Positions 34,743 to 47,400 are shown, counted from the stretch's first letter. The stretch is 64,000 bases of DNA from Sipunculus nudus (GCA_026874595.1 CM049317.1:11972382-12036381), one strand, 5' to 3'. Numbers and translations are program-made. The notes: generated from the sequence alone by a model not told the origin.

Positions 34743-35324
34743 GCTAATGGTTAAACATGAGACAATACAAAAATTAATAACATTTACAAAACAATCACCT
34801 GGTCATAGTCCCTATACCTAAATACATAAAGTCACATCCTCTGGTGACACTATGGGTCCGTTAAAAATGGCCATAGACTTTCCCAGACGGATAATTTCAA
34901 TAGGTAAATTGAAACTAATCTGCAGGTTTAAAATTCTGATGCTTTAACAGCTCATACTTATACGGTAAATGTTAATATATAGTAAAACACTAGTATTTTA
35001 TCTTGTCCTGTAAAATAAACGTTAGTCATCCAATAGAACAGAATTAAGTTAGGAGTTAAGCTCTTTATCACATAACAGTTTATTGTAGCGATCAGAACAC
35101 AAAAGCCTAGAAGAAGAGCCGAGATTTTAAGGTGATGCGTCTCAGGTTGATTTGGAGAAGTGATAGAAATTATCCGTCTAGGAAAGTCTATGGCCATTTT
35201 CAACGGACCCATAGTGTCACCAGAGGATGTGACTTTATGTATTTAGGTATAGGGACTATGACCAGGTAATTGTTTTGTAAATGTTATTAATTTATTTTGC
35301 ATTGTATCATGTTTAACCATTAGC
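34743..35324. mobile_element. Foldback or MITE-like element with long inverted ends
   Basis: The arm 34743-34902 is the reverse complement of 35164-35324 with few differences. The arms begin GCTAATGGTTAAACATG and contain CATAAAGTCACATCCTCTGG and ATGGCCATAGACTTTCC. The 260-bp centre is AT-rich without coding sequence. No transposase is present, so it is non-autonomous if mobile. A clear target duplication is not visible; the palindromic outer GCTAAT/ATTAGC could hide one. Confidence 0.8.
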
Positions 35325-35337
35325 TTTTTTTGCAGGG

Positions 35338-35575
35338 AAAACTATTTTATCCAAGTTATCTATCAGATTAGGTGTACATTGGAGGATGAACTTCCAGACA
35401 AGTTGACAAACCGCTAGCTCAACGGATTAAGTAGTCAAAGGTCTCAGGAACAACTTGTTTTAAGGGCGTCACGTCCAGGGCGTGGACTATCAGATATCTA
35501 TTGTAGGTATGTGAACAGCAGAGCCGTCTGTGTTAAAACAACCGAAAGTATTGTGTTAGATATATTCAGGTATTT
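35338..35575 (+). pseudogene. Degenerate open frame, unassigned
   Basis: After TTTTTTTGCAG a plus frame reads NYFIQVIYQIRCTLEDELPD, then NR, a TAG stop, then SSQRSQEQLVLRASRPGRG. A single stop interrupts a stretch of otherwise protein-like content with good acceptor context. It may be a decayed exon. No family is recognised. Confidence 0.25.
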
Positions 35576-37293
35576 TAACTTTATTAATTTTATTTCCTTA
35601 CATCTTCTTATATTACCCTAAACATACTGAAAACAGTTGATTAAAAGTTGTGTTTTTTTTCGTAGTTTACAAATCTCCTTTACTTGCAAGAACATTTACC
35701 CTCCTGCTCAGGTTCGCCGATAAACAAACAATTCAGCAGGTGGTTAAGGCAAAATGTAAAAACTGTCACAACAGTCTGTCTGGGAACAATACTTTTTGTG
35801 TTTTTATTTGCTCAGAATGAAGTCATATTAATCTTTTCCCTAAAACATTCCTTGTCTGGAGGAAGAATCGTTCCGATTTCGCATTTTGCTTCAAGACATT
35901 CCCTATTTCCGTAAAGAAGCTGTCAGAAAAATAAATGAATATGAAATCAATAATTTCTATATTACAGTACCCACAAGTACCGTTTTTGTTTCTGTTACTA
36001 AAAACAAAATAAGCAAACAGTCAAACATCAACTTTTGCATCTTAGTGTATCCTAAGATATCTTTTTTAACCCTCACACGTAAGCCCTAAGTAATAACCTT
36101 GTGATTCGAATGCAGTTAAGATTAGTGGGCTTGTAAACAGAAGGTACTTCATATCATTTTTGCAACGTTGCTAACAGGAGGAGGAAAGGTACGGTTAACG
36201 GTCCCGATCTGTCAGTATCATAACTGTGCTCAGTGTCAACCGGGGATCTCTATATTCCCACAGTAATGTACCCTGACATGTCAAGTGAGATACCTTGACT
36301 GATAACCAGGCCAATTATTTCGGTCTATTCAGCCGCTACAAGAGGCGGTCATGTCATCTAAAACTGCGCAGCTGTGACCTGTAGCATGATCAAACTGAGT
36401 GACTAGTTCCTCTGTTGTGATGGTACACTTTTAAGGGTGAACATCTCGCTTACTGATATTTGAGAGGTATTAACTGATTAGAAATGCCTTAGCTAAACTG
36501 AGTGGGGGCGTTTTAAACAGTTAGAATTAAGAGACTCCACGTTTATGCAGCAGCTTTAGTATGATTGGGATGTACAAGTGAAACTCTATTATATACAGAT
36601 CAGTTAGAAATCATAAATAATGGAGCGGAATTATAAAATAATACATTCTATAATCTGCAACGCATAATATGTTTATATCCAGCTTATAACTATTTCCACA
36701 TTAACATTCTACATGGGGCATGGCGACAGTTAAAGGGCGAGAAGAAGCATTACTGAAACATAATATAAGGGTAATCAAATATGAATATATGGCAGAGTGC
36801 AGATGTCAGAACCAATAAATTATACCATTATCACTTTTAGGCAAATCATGCTTGACTGTGGAAAATAGAAAACGGTTTATACATTGGTGTAAAAGTAATG
36901 ATTTTGTTGCTGGAGATATGCATTGATATTCTGCTAGTCTTCATGTGAATATTTTTTTTCTGGCGAATAATGCGTAGGTAGATGGATGGATCTTCTGTCA
37001 AATGAAAACCCAGTCCTCATATTTATTAATAGTATTATCCCAATATTCGTCAAAATGGTTTTACTCTGTTTCACTAATCGTGCAAATGCAAACTAACTTC
37101 GTGGTTTTATTTGATAAATATAACTTAATAATGTCTGGTGCTAGCATTGGGACATGGTTGTCGATTGTTTTCACAGCAAGATATGTGGTATATGGTTACG
37201 CCTACTAACGTCACAGTGTTCAGTTCCACAAGGACAAAGGTTCTAGTTTTTCAGGTGTGGACGTATATTCGGTGATCAAAATATATGGTCAAA
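35576..37293. other. Non-coding upstream region of the plus-strand lectin gene
   Basis: No coding exon could be supported. The sequence just upstream of the ATG at 37294 should hold the promoter. A specific TATA box or initiator could not be chosen among the many AT-rich stretches. Confidence 0.35.
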
Positions 37294-37535
37294 ATGAAAC
37301 ACTTTTCAACAATTTCAGTATATGTATTTCTACTTTTACTTCTGTACATCGACATGGCTAAAATTGTGGTTCCTCTCTACGAGTTTGAGTACGGTAAGGC
37401 ACACTATTTTTTAAAGATAAACTAGAGGAAGTGGTTATCAGGAAATAAACACATCAGTCATATCACATCTTCATCCTGCAATTACATATTAGTCTCCATG
37501 TAACTATAGACAAACGGTGAAAATCTTGAGTGTGT

Positions 37536-37586
<51 letters not shown>

Positions 37587-37912
37587 AAGAGAGAGAGAGA
37601 AAGAAAGAGAGAGAGAGAGAGAAAGGATTATTCTGCAAAAAAAATTGCTGGTAATTTGCTCTACCAGTAAGCTATTGGGGATTCCCTACCCGAGTTTTTT
37701 CTCCTTTCGTGTAAAGTGGCTGTGTCGACACATGTAGCAGGCAATACTCTGACGTTTCTACTCCGGCGTTATTCGCTGCTTCTTATAAAAATATGCTAAT
37801 ACACAGAGGGGTTTTGGATCTCCTTTAGTTTAATGACAAAGCAAACAACCCATAAGCTCGGACTCCCACAAGAATTGAACCGGCTTTTCTTTGTATTCAT
37901 GTTCTCTCTCAT

Positions 37913-37969
<57 letters not shown>

Positions 37970-38978
37970 ATATACATGCATGTGTATATGTGTGTATGGA
38001 TAGATAGTAAGTTAGGTACCTTAATCGAGGATAAAAGATTGAGGAAATTAAAAAAAAGTCAGTATGTATTTGCACAACCTGTCTATTAAATATTCAAAAT
38101 AATGGTTTACAACACCTTGTAAAGCTAAGAATTATTGTTTTGAAGAGGGGAGAGGAGGCAGGTATGTTGGTATGTACATAAGGTGTGAGTACCTACATGG
38201 TTTTGTTTTATTAATCTCTAAATATTCGTATAAAACGATTCCCACTGCAGACGTATAATTCTAACCAGACGAGGGAATATATATTACAACATATATATAG
38301 ATTGACGGCATCTGCTCAACCAATATGAAATGAATTTAATAAACTGATTTGGGGTTGAAGTGTTATTAGGCTTTCTAATAGCTGAATACATATAATTATA
38401 TTAAATCGGTGGTTATGTTAATAATGGTATTTGTTATCATCTAAATGAACACAAGTGCACATCCTTATTAGAGAAAAATATTATATGATTTCTTTTTTGT
38501 CATCAAGGATGACAAATAGAAACACCATAACAGTTTGGTTATATCAAAGCCATGATATAAATACAAAGGTAAAAGATACCTTTGGCCCGACACCCTCCAA
38601 TGAAGCCAAGTTCACACATTAAACACAAAACAAAATGAAAACAGGCAAACCTTAACTTATTTATATCATCAAAATACGGACGTCTATTCATGATGTGACA
38701 ATAACCTTTGTAAACCCATATGTAATAGATGGGCAGTGTAAATGCACAATTGGTAGCAGTTAAGCTGGTGTAGGTGACCAAACTTTTCAAGATCGAGCCG
38801 ACCTTTTTTATGAGGTATTTAAAAAGAATCTAAAACAATACAATCAAGTATTATCTCAGACAATACTCAATCACTAAGCCACGCGGCCATTTGTATTAAA
38901 TGAATTCTCTGGATGCTAACATGTCGAATCGTAGGAAATGTTCATTATGATTAATGTACTGTCATTTTTATATAGTTT

Positions 38979-39043
<65 letters not shown>

Positions 39044-42000
39044 TTAATTACACCTGTATCAGTATGTAAGAAACATTGCAAACATTAATGCCAGTTTCCT
39101 ATCATGTCATGTTATAGATTTTCCTCCCTCATTATGTTGCCCCCTAGATTGCTCTCCATAGCGTTTCGAATGCTTGAAACTTCCGAACACCTTGATACCT
39201 ATTTTACAAAGCAACATCATCGCAAAGCAAGTTTTTCATACATACTATACCTGGAATATTTATCGCAAAGCAGGATTTTTAGCCCCGCTTACTGAGTCAT
39301 CTGAGCCATAGCAATCACTCTTTGTCCCTCGTCCGTCTGTTCACCGAGCACATATCGTAACCGCTGGACCTAGAAAAATTCTAACTGAAAACCCGTTGAG
39401 GTCCATAAAATGCCTGGGAATTCTCGCCAAAAATATGCTTGTTAGCACTTAGAAAGCAAGGCATGGCACCAAACTTTACTTTACAACCTTCTAATATGAC
39501 ATCCAAGCAGGTCCTCGGTAAGTCTCATTTGAATCCTGGAATTAGGTCATTGTTACCCATAATCTCTGACATATGAGCAGAAAACCTCATTTTGAGCCCC
39601 CAGAGTGTAAGACAGGTTACAAATCTTTACTGTTAGCCCCAGAAAAATTTTTCTTAATATAGAGGGAGGTCATTATTATGTCTCCTTTGACACTTTGAAA
39701 ATAAGATCATTGCGACCTATATTGAGTGAGCTGTGTGAAACAACATGATTTTAGTTTCCTATAAGTCAGTTGGGCACAGGTCATAGTAGTTTAACGTGGA
39801 AACATCTATCTAAGCATCGTTAGAGTTCCTAGTAAAAACTTCTTGCTCTTTTCTAATGACTTTGGGCAAAAATATAATTTTGAGTACTCTGGAAGTCATT
39901 ATACCACTTGTGCAAGGTTTATTACAAAAGGTCTTACAAGATCAGAACATAAGTAAATAGAAAAACACTCAGAGAGCGCAGTCCTCCGCAAAGACATGTC
40001 ATCACCCCATATGGCATTTTCAGATAAGCAGCATTTTTCCTTTAAAAAATCCTGGATGCGGACCACCCCCAAAATTTAGTCAAATGTTCCTTGTATCATT
40101 GCAGAGCTAACCTAAAAATTTCATCAAAACCTATCGATATTTTTTGGTGTAATATTGCTAACAGACAAACAAACCAACCAACGCCTGCAAAAGCATAATA
40201 CCCGCCCTTGGCGGAGGTAATAAGGTATATTATGATGTATTTGTATTTTGAAATGTAGACCCATTGTGTCACAATGTGTCAGGGTCATTTGTTCATTCGT
40301 ACTACCCCGGCGATAATGGACAAACCGAATTGGTTTTTATCTTAACAGGTTCAATTGAAGAATTGAAAAGAATTTTTTATTGATCAATCAGGGAATGAGG
40401 AAAATGACGGTGACCTCTATTCTTTGAGTACCTGGACAGAAAATAAAAATTAAATATCTATAGCAAAGCACAACTGGTAACCGTTAGGCACAGTTTGTAT
40501 TAATAAATGCCTCTTGTAGAGAAAAATGTAACACAGTTTAACATTACCTTCTATCTTGGAGTGATCTAGAGACAATGTTCGAACATTAATATAAGTCAAT
40601 TTATAGATATTATGTGTCTTGAACCAACTGCAAAACTTGCTGCCAGAAATTTTAGAATATTGCTTTGGAATTTTTAATGATAGATTGATCCTGAATTCAA
40701 TGAAAGAATAAATCGTATAACTTATCATGAAATCTTTTTCTTAACATTTTTGTAGACTGAACAAGTTACAGACCTCACATATAATTTTTACTGAGAAAAA
40801 AGCTTCACAATTGATTTTTCCATGTTCAGTAGCTCATGATAAAAAGGCTTACCTGCATATGAGGTAATTTATTTTTACTTAAGCAGAATATCATGGAACA
40901 TCATGGTACTACATTTTGCAACTGTGCGAGCTTCCGGTAACCTTTAAAAGAAAATCTATGTCAACTGTTGAATAGCCAAGGATTTGATCCATGCATTTTA
41001 TCTACTGAGCTAAACTAGGGTTGTGTCTATAAAGTCATTTAAGAATGATATTTAAATAGTACAAGTAGTAGATGGAAAAGACGTCAAGGTACATTCTTAT
41101 AAACAGAGCAATACATATTTATCACATTGACCATGTACTAGTAAGGATATGTAAATATGTAGCAGCATGCTCTTGCCCGCCCATAATTATACCAATATAT
41201 AATTGCACTTGGCCTCAAGGCAGATTATGCAGGCGATTTTTCTATGCTGGCTACTTGTGCATGTTTTTGAGGAGATATATTAAAAAAAAATATCGGTTTC
41301 CTTACAAAAAACCTAAAAGTGATTGATTCCAAGATTGCATGGGGGTTTATCGACGAAACCCAACTGTAATTCAATTTAGCAAAGTGTAGCCCCTGTAAAT
41401 AAGCATGCATAAAGCCAATACTTTGTCTTGTGTAATTTATATGCTTCAAACTGAAAATACAAAGCTATTTTGGTATGTTTTTCCAACATATGTGGTAAAA
41501 TTAGCGGTTTAATCCTAGAAAAGATAATACTTATGTTATGGTCTAGTCTTAAATCTTTTAGATAATGTTTTAACAGGGACCACTGAAATTGTAATGCACC
41601 AGAAGAGGTCCCACACTCTGTATTTCAGTGCCCATAACATCTGATGAAAAATGTTTTATGTGCTTTAGTGTGTTTATTCCTATTACCCTGCCTTTTTATC
41701 AAAATTTCAAGAATCCTTTCGTATTCTATTACGCTTTGTCTAAACACAAATTGTAAAAATATATTGGATTAAATTATTCTAAGAAAAGCATCAGCAAAAA
41801 GCGTACAACCAAAGTTATAGAGCAGTTCTTGATGTCTATTGTGTTATAACTTCAGACAAACAAGAAAAAAACCAAATCGAAGCGGAAGCCGTATGTAGGC
41901 AGAGAGGGTTGGTTCTGCCTACGTCTATTGAAGCAACTGAGAGAAGTGCTCTCATGAATCTCATGGATATTCTAAACATTGAAAACATGTGGCTTGCGAT

Positions 42001-44820
42001 TTTATATTTAAAAGAAAACAAATGGAAATGGCTTGAAAGGACGATGAGAGGTAAGACCCTAAACCCTAGTGATATTCTCAAATGATAGGGTGTCCTCATT
42101 ATAACGTTTTTATTACATTATATCACTGAGATATCTCTTAAGTCTTTATATAAGGTATTGCGGTACATTTTACAAAAAGGATGTAGGGCTCAAGGGTGTT
42201 ACTTGCTTTTGTGGTTCAGGAGTAGAACGAGGGAAGTAAAGCTATGAGCTCATGGGTTCAAATCTCAGCAGAGGCGCTGAGACATTTATAGTCAGCTCAC
42301 TTCCGGGGTGAGCGCTCTGTAAGCTTAACCTGAAGGCTGTGCCCGATGGTCTTCAAAAATGAGTGCGCCTTTCGGGGGTTAGCTCGGTGCTATGACCAAA
42401 CAATGGTGACAATCACATACACAGAGCAACCAGGTGCAAACGCAATCGTGCCAGGCTAATCCCATTGTCTAAACTTAGGGGAAGCCCAGTTAGCTTGTCC
42501 GAAGCCGCAATAGAATGGCTATATAGAACTGCAATGTATATTGTTTTATTTATTGAAGAAATATGTTGTTTTGCTAACAGGGACCCGCGAGTTACGCTCA
42601 TCAAATAACTTTAATCTGAGGATTCGTCGGGATCAAGAAGGGTTAGATTGTGTGATACTGCGGAATTCGGGATACTATGCACAAAATTGTTTTGCCATTG
42701 CTGATGGGTGTATTTGCGAATATTCAGGTAGGACTTATACATATTATTGGCTCTCAAATGCATATTACAATGTTTCACTTTTAAATGAACAGTTTCCATA
42801 ACAACCCGTTCACGTAAGTGAATATATAATGCAAGGTTTTTGAAATGGGAAAAATAAACAATTTGCTTATTCTTAAAAATTTACTCTTTCTGTGGACATT
42901 TGGATATTGTCTATTTTCAGCGTGTTCTGCTTGCTCGTATAAAAACTGCACGAAAGCAGGATTTGCCTGTGTATCCATACACAATGTAAAGATGACCTGG
43001 TACATGGCATATTTAAAATGCGTCATGGCAGGAGGTAACTTGATTGGAGAAATGATACTAGGTCATTTACAGTCCAGCATGTTTGATCGAGAATACTGGA
43101 CTGGAGTTTTTAGAAATGGATGGATTGTCAAGAAACGGAACAAAAAGAGTAAGAGTCTATTATATCTATTATATTCAAATCCTCACAGTTGATTATATTT
43201 CTATTCTTCAGAGCTAAACGTTGTTCATAAGAGACAGATTGGTAAGTTTTGAGTTACTTTTCTTGCATATACACTCACTTCGTATAGATCACCAGACACA
43301 TACGGTTTAGATGTATGTATTAACCTTGTGATATTTGTTATGTTAGTATCTACATGTACAGGATTGAATATATTGTTTTATGTAAAAGAAAACTCAAATC
43401 CATTTATCGAATGTATTTTTGCTGAGTAGTTCATCATGTCACAATTTTCCGATGGCAAAGTGAAGATGTTATAGAGAGCGGTCTATTCTGTGTAGTTCTG
43501 AAGCGCACAGGAAAGAAAGAAGGCAACAGTGAACTCACGCACTCTTACTCTTGGGCACCAGTGAACTGTACTGCAAAATACTATTTTGCTTGTGTAAGGG
43601 GTGAGTGTTGTTCAAAGCAGAATAATGAAATAATTTAACAAGCTTCTCTCGAACAAATAAATAACTACATGTAAATATGTTGGGCAACAATAGGAATGAG
43701 ATAACCTACCGGAGTCACGCGCAGACTCCTTACCCTAAAAACCTTGCCCAAAACAAATGATAATAATTATCTGTAAAATATATTTCCTGTTACTTGCAAG
43801 AGGAAACAGTTAATCCAATAAATGACACAGCGCCGCCAAACCGGGTATATTTTTTTACAAGGGTGAATAAGCTTATATTGATAAATTCATTAATATTAGT
43901 GGATGGGTTTTATATTCATATGGACACGCATATACATACATAAATATATATTACAAAAAATTAAATGTCTTTATCTGCATTGTGTTGAAGCAAACACGAG
44001 CCAAAATGACACGGGAAAAGTGTTGCTTCCAACTGAAAGGCCTACCAATATAAGTGTCTGTAAGTATGTAAGCTCTGGTTAAAGTCTTGTCTTGAACTTG
44101 AGGCTAAACATCAGTACTGTTATATAATTAATATCCGTAATAATACGACTAGGCGGATATAAGGATTATCATGGGTAGTTCCTTTGATCCTTTTAGACAA
44201 ATACTTTTGCATTTATGTAAAAAAAGGTCCCAATATTTTCAGAAATAAAAAAGATAACAAAAGGTATCACTTGGAAAGCTTTTGGCTTGAACGTAGAGTT
44301 AAAAACGGAAGTAAAATGTTAAAAAACCTCGAACGCTCGTAAAGCTGGGAGGTAAAACATCTTCGCGAAATACTCCATATTATGTGTATCGCGTGAATCG
44401 TACTAATGTTGTGTTATCTGACTTTACGGAATGAATCAACAATAGCCTACACAGAGCCCTATGTGAAATCCGAAACAGGTTGGTGTTAAACGTAGTTGTA
44501 TTGTTGTATAACATTTAAACATAATGCTATATATCGAATTTGAAGCCTCTGAGTTTGTTTGCAAGAGGCAGCATAGCAAACACTGAGAAAGCAATAATTC
44601 ATACAAAGGGATAGATGTAATTCATTTCTCTTAATGGTTTATCAAAACGTATATTCACACATGTTAACACTTCCAAAATATTAGTAATACAGCAAGTATT
44701 AATTTGTCGGTTTTAGAAGCTGAAAGACCGCAGGGGACAATTGTTTATGTTGGAATAATACTAGGGTCGACTTTTTCTACTGTGGGGGTATTTGCTCTAC
44801 TCTGCTGCAAAATGTTTTAA
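37294..44820 (+). CDS. Membrane protein with two C-type lectin-like domains (342 residues, 8 exons)
   Basis: Exons: 37294-37393, 41823-42050, 42581-42727, 42921-43148, 43212-43241, 43475-43600, 43991-44059 and 44720-44820 (stop TAA). All introns are GT-AG and all junctions phase 1. The total is 1029 bp. Exon 1 is a signal peptide (MKHFSTISVYVFLLLLLYI). Exons 2-3 form CTLD 1: IEAEAVCRQRGLVLPTS, MWLAILYL, then DCVIL and GCICEYS. Exons 4-6 form CTLD 2: MTWYMAYLKCVMAGGNLI, YWTGVFRNGW, then FCVVL and APVNCTAKYYFACV. Exon 7 is a stalk with three N-glycosylation sequons (NTS, NDT, NIS). Exon 8 is a transmembrane helix (VYVGIILGSTF, then GVFALLCC) with a very short tail ending KMF. EPN/QPD and WND motifs are absent, so calcium-dependent sugar binding is not expected. 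The likely role is an adhesion or recognition receptor on the cell surface. Intron 1 is 4.4 kb; extra exons there cannot be excluded. Confidence 0.82.
37538..37624. repeat. (GA)n microsatellite
   Basis: Over 80 bp of GA repeats with a few AAAG interruptions, in intron 1 of the lectin gene. The Arg/Glu open frame over it is an artefact. Confidence 0.95.
37911..37976. repeat. (CT)n(TA)n compound microsatellite
   Basis: CT repeats run directly into TA repeats. Just to the left on the minus strand is GGTTCAATTCT, a tRNA-like B box, so this may be the tail of a truncated SINE. Confidence 0.9.
38977..39041. repeat. (AT)n microsatellite
   Basis: About 64 bp of TA with one TACATA interruption, in intron 1 of the lectin gene. 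Confidence 0.95.
39290..40225. repeat. Interspersed repeat ending GGCGGAGGTAATA
   Basis: About 0.9 kb with no open frame. It ends ACAAACAAACCAACCAACGC...CCGCCCTTGGCGGAGGTAATA, a 3' tail style seen on widespread dispersed elements of aquatic animals, often the RTE/SINE kind. The start is approximate and the class uncertain. Confidence 0.4.
42205..42420 (+). mobile_element. tRNA-derived SINE
   Basis: It has a tRNA-like promoter: an A-box-like TGGTTCAGGAGTAG near 42213 and a B box GGGTTCAAATCTC near 42257, the usual spacing apart. A non-tRNA body follows to about 42420 (including GGGGTGAGCGCTCTG and GGGGTTAGCTCGGTG). It lies in the intron between exons 2 and 3 of the lectin gene. Confidence 0.6.
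44717..44722 (+). promoter_or_regulatory. Tandem TAG-AAG splice acceptor before the transmembrane exon
   Basis: The last intron ends TTTTAGAAG|CTG. Using AAG (exon start 44720) joins to TCT-GAA and leads into the transmembrane helix. Using TAG (exon start 44717) joins T to AA, making an immediate TAA stop. Both acceptors are possible by consensus, and TAG is usually stronger than AAG. Confidence 0.55.
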
Positions 44821-44840
44821 TGTGGGGCACAACAATGGTA

Positions 44841-44846
44841 AATAAA
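44841..44846 (+). promoter_or_regulatory. Polyadenylation signal AATAAA
   Basis: A canonical AATAAA lies 20 bases after the lectin stop codon. The same hexamer is frequent in AT-rich DNA, so its use is likely but not certain. Confidence 0.5.
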
Positions 44847-45351
44847 CACAACACCAAATGTTTCACTATCGCATTTAATGACAAGTAAAATGATCAGTTT
44901 ATATTATACATAAATTGCCACCTATTGCGTAATAAGTCTTTGCAACAATCTGCCTCCAACAGTTTCCTTAAAATTCAAAGTATTGAATTTCTTGGCAAAT
45001 GTCAGCTTTATATACTTACATAAGATTGTTTTATATTGTATGTTTCTATATTCCATTTGTAATCCTTAAGCAGGGTGTGCAGCATAGCTGTCTACTCGGG
45101 GAGATTCATCTGATGGAAACTGAGTCTTACTTCACAAAAGATATATGCCGACGGATATCTTAACTTCTCACTTGATCCACATAACCATGAAAACTGACAA
45201 CTCAAAAGGTTGTAGCACCGGATTCAGTCGATAATGTTTGCCATTGAATCTGATGATAGATGACATTTTTTTACTGAAAAAACTCAGAAAAGAAAATAGT
45301 AGTGTTATTATAATAGTTGGTCCTTGTGCTCTTCAGAGAACTTATACGCTA

Positions 45352-45505
45352 CATAAACGATTAAGCTGAATACAACTGCTGATTTAAAAAAAATTGTAAC
45401 TGTTTTGCTCATATATAACAGTTTAAGCAATAATAAACGATTAAGCTGAACAACAGATGCTGATTTCTAAAAGAAACTGTAACTGTTATGGTCATACATG
45501 CGTAG
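45352..45505. repeat. About 81-bp tandem duplication
   Basis: Two diverged units each begin ATAAACGATTAAGCTGAA (starts near 45353 and 45433) and contain TGCTGATTT...TGTAACTGTT..G.TCATA. Confidence 0.8.
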
Positions 45506-45720
45506 ATGCACATTGTCTGGAATATCCTGGTGATACGGGCTTTGTATATTATTTCGATGGTGATATTTTATCAGTATTATACATGCAAGCTATCACACTT
45601 TCAATATTCGTATAATATTTACTTTTCGGTAATTATTGTTGTGTATCTCGCAAATATGTCTTCTCTATTATTGAAAATATAAGATTGTAACCTTTCTGAC
45701 TGATTGATGTCGAACTGTAG

Positions 45721-45987
45721 ATGAATGAGATAAAACAGTACATTCGTGGTTCACTCATGTCACTACAGAGCAGTAATGCTGGAATCACGAAGGATATGTT
45801 CATAGGAAGATCAGCTTCCTCTTCACGAATGAATTTATTCCAGTCTCATCACTCTTTGATCGAGGTATCCTACCATGTCTTTTACTTAATGCATGCTGGA
45901 GAACAACAGGTTACCAATTTGACATATGAGAAATACCTGTATGCTATTCGCTTAGATAAAGGCCATGCTGCCCAATACTACAAATAA
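45721..45987 (+). CDS. Candidate small ORF or exon, 88 codons, unassigned
   Basis: ATG-initiated frame MNEIKQYIRGSLMSLQS to a TAA at 45985-45987. The ATG directly follows CTGTAG, a possible acceptor, and GTATCC follows codon 48 (HHSLIE), a possible phase-0 donor, so it could be a 144-bp internal exon. It includes a Ser-rich GRSASSSRMN stretch. No family is recognised. Confidence 0.3.
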   Translation: MNEIKQYIRGSLMSLQSSNAGITKDMFIGRSASSSRMNLFQSHHSLIEVSYHVFYLMHAGEQQVTNLTYEKYLYAIRLDKGHAAQYYK

Positions 45988-47400
45988 ATGCGAAATGACA
46001 CAAAGTTTAATGATAACGAGCTAGTGTAAATGGTTTACATACTGCAAACGACTTGCAAATTTTATCCGAAATAGCCTGTAAATTAGCATAGTACCAACAT
46101 AGTTAATATTCATACGATTTCTTAATTCTGTGTAAATAAGTTGGTTCACAAAAACTTGAATAGATTAATAGTTGTCTTTACCATTATCCTATATAACACG
46201 CATTTTAGTGGCGTGTAGGTAGATATGAGAGAGAGATAGTGAGAAAAACAAACAGAGAGACAGGAAAACAGAGAAAAAGAAACGTTTATCTATGTGAACT
46301 TGCTGGATATTGTACATTTAGGAAAAGTTCTATTAATATGGCACATTATGTTCAAAATAGGATTATGTTTAAATAAGGCTAAATAAAAAAATAATAAAGG
46401 CAAACATTATCTCTACATCTTTATGTTTAAATCACCATTATTTGGGATCTGTTTAAATATGAATCAAAATAAGTCACCACAAACCCTACCTAACGGTTGT
46501 CGTAAACCGTTTCCAATACAATATTTTTGATAATCCTAATGAGAATATTTGAAAGTGTACAAATGTTTGGTTTGCCAATAATCAGTCGCGGCACGGGTTT
46601 GTACCACATAACACTCAGTCACAAATGCAAAAAAAAAAATAAAGAAGAAAATTAATTGTCTTGAGGTAAACTTCAATCTAAGAGTTTTGGCACTGATTTT
46701 TTTCCCATTTGTGGTTTTTCCCCTTAACGATCCTCTGTTTCACATGCGTCACTTAAGCATATTTGTGCACATCCAAACCTACGTCTTGGAGGCAATTTGC
46801 AATGGAAGAAACATTGATTCCCTGCTGTTGTGGTTATTCACCAAGTGGCAATTTTTCCAGTGTGAAAATAGAAAATCGAACATAAAACCTGATAAAACCC
46901 TCTGCGTAATCTCAGATGGAAATAAACTGAAGCGCTGAGGCACTGGCCATTTAAAGGCTTAACCATGGTAATAGTCCTGTGACCAATCCTAGAAGTTTTT
47001 CTGCAGCCCCGTCATCGTTTTGGTTTGATGTAATTTTCTGTAAAAGTAATTCATAGAGATGATCTTTCAAAACATTGCCCCTCAGGAAAAGTGTCCAACA
47101 GGCCTGAAATCAGCAATTTTATGAACTAACCTCAGTAAATATAATAAAAAAAATATAATATAACCAGGATCACTGCATTGCTTAATTATGATGTGCCGAT
47201 TCGAATAAAATTAATTTCGAAACTCTAATTCTAATTGTTAACCTTCACATTTAAAAAATAATGTTTAAAATATAAAAAAAAACAATTTTAAAACCTTACT
47301 GTTATGTTTGGTATAAAGATGCAAGATTAGTCCTTTTCATCAACTTGATAAACTAAGTTTATTCTTGGAATTATTAAAACTGCTCAGAAATTTACCAAAC
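45988..47400. other. Non-coding, AT-rich
   Basis: A plus-strand frame at 46687-46938 exists but shows no domain or exon context. Nothing else is supported. Confidence 0.4.

Noticed and set aside
37534..37981. Open frames rich in Arg-Glu or Ile-Tyr
   Set aside because: They are translations of GA, CT and TA microsatellites, not proteins.
41836..42099. Minus-strand open frame of 87 codons
   Set aside because: Antisense shadow of lectin exon 41823-42050.
46485..46520. Match to the A-exon core (GTCGTAAACCGTTTCC)
   Set aside because: Only about 20 bases match, with no splice sites or continuing module; could be chance or a very old relic.
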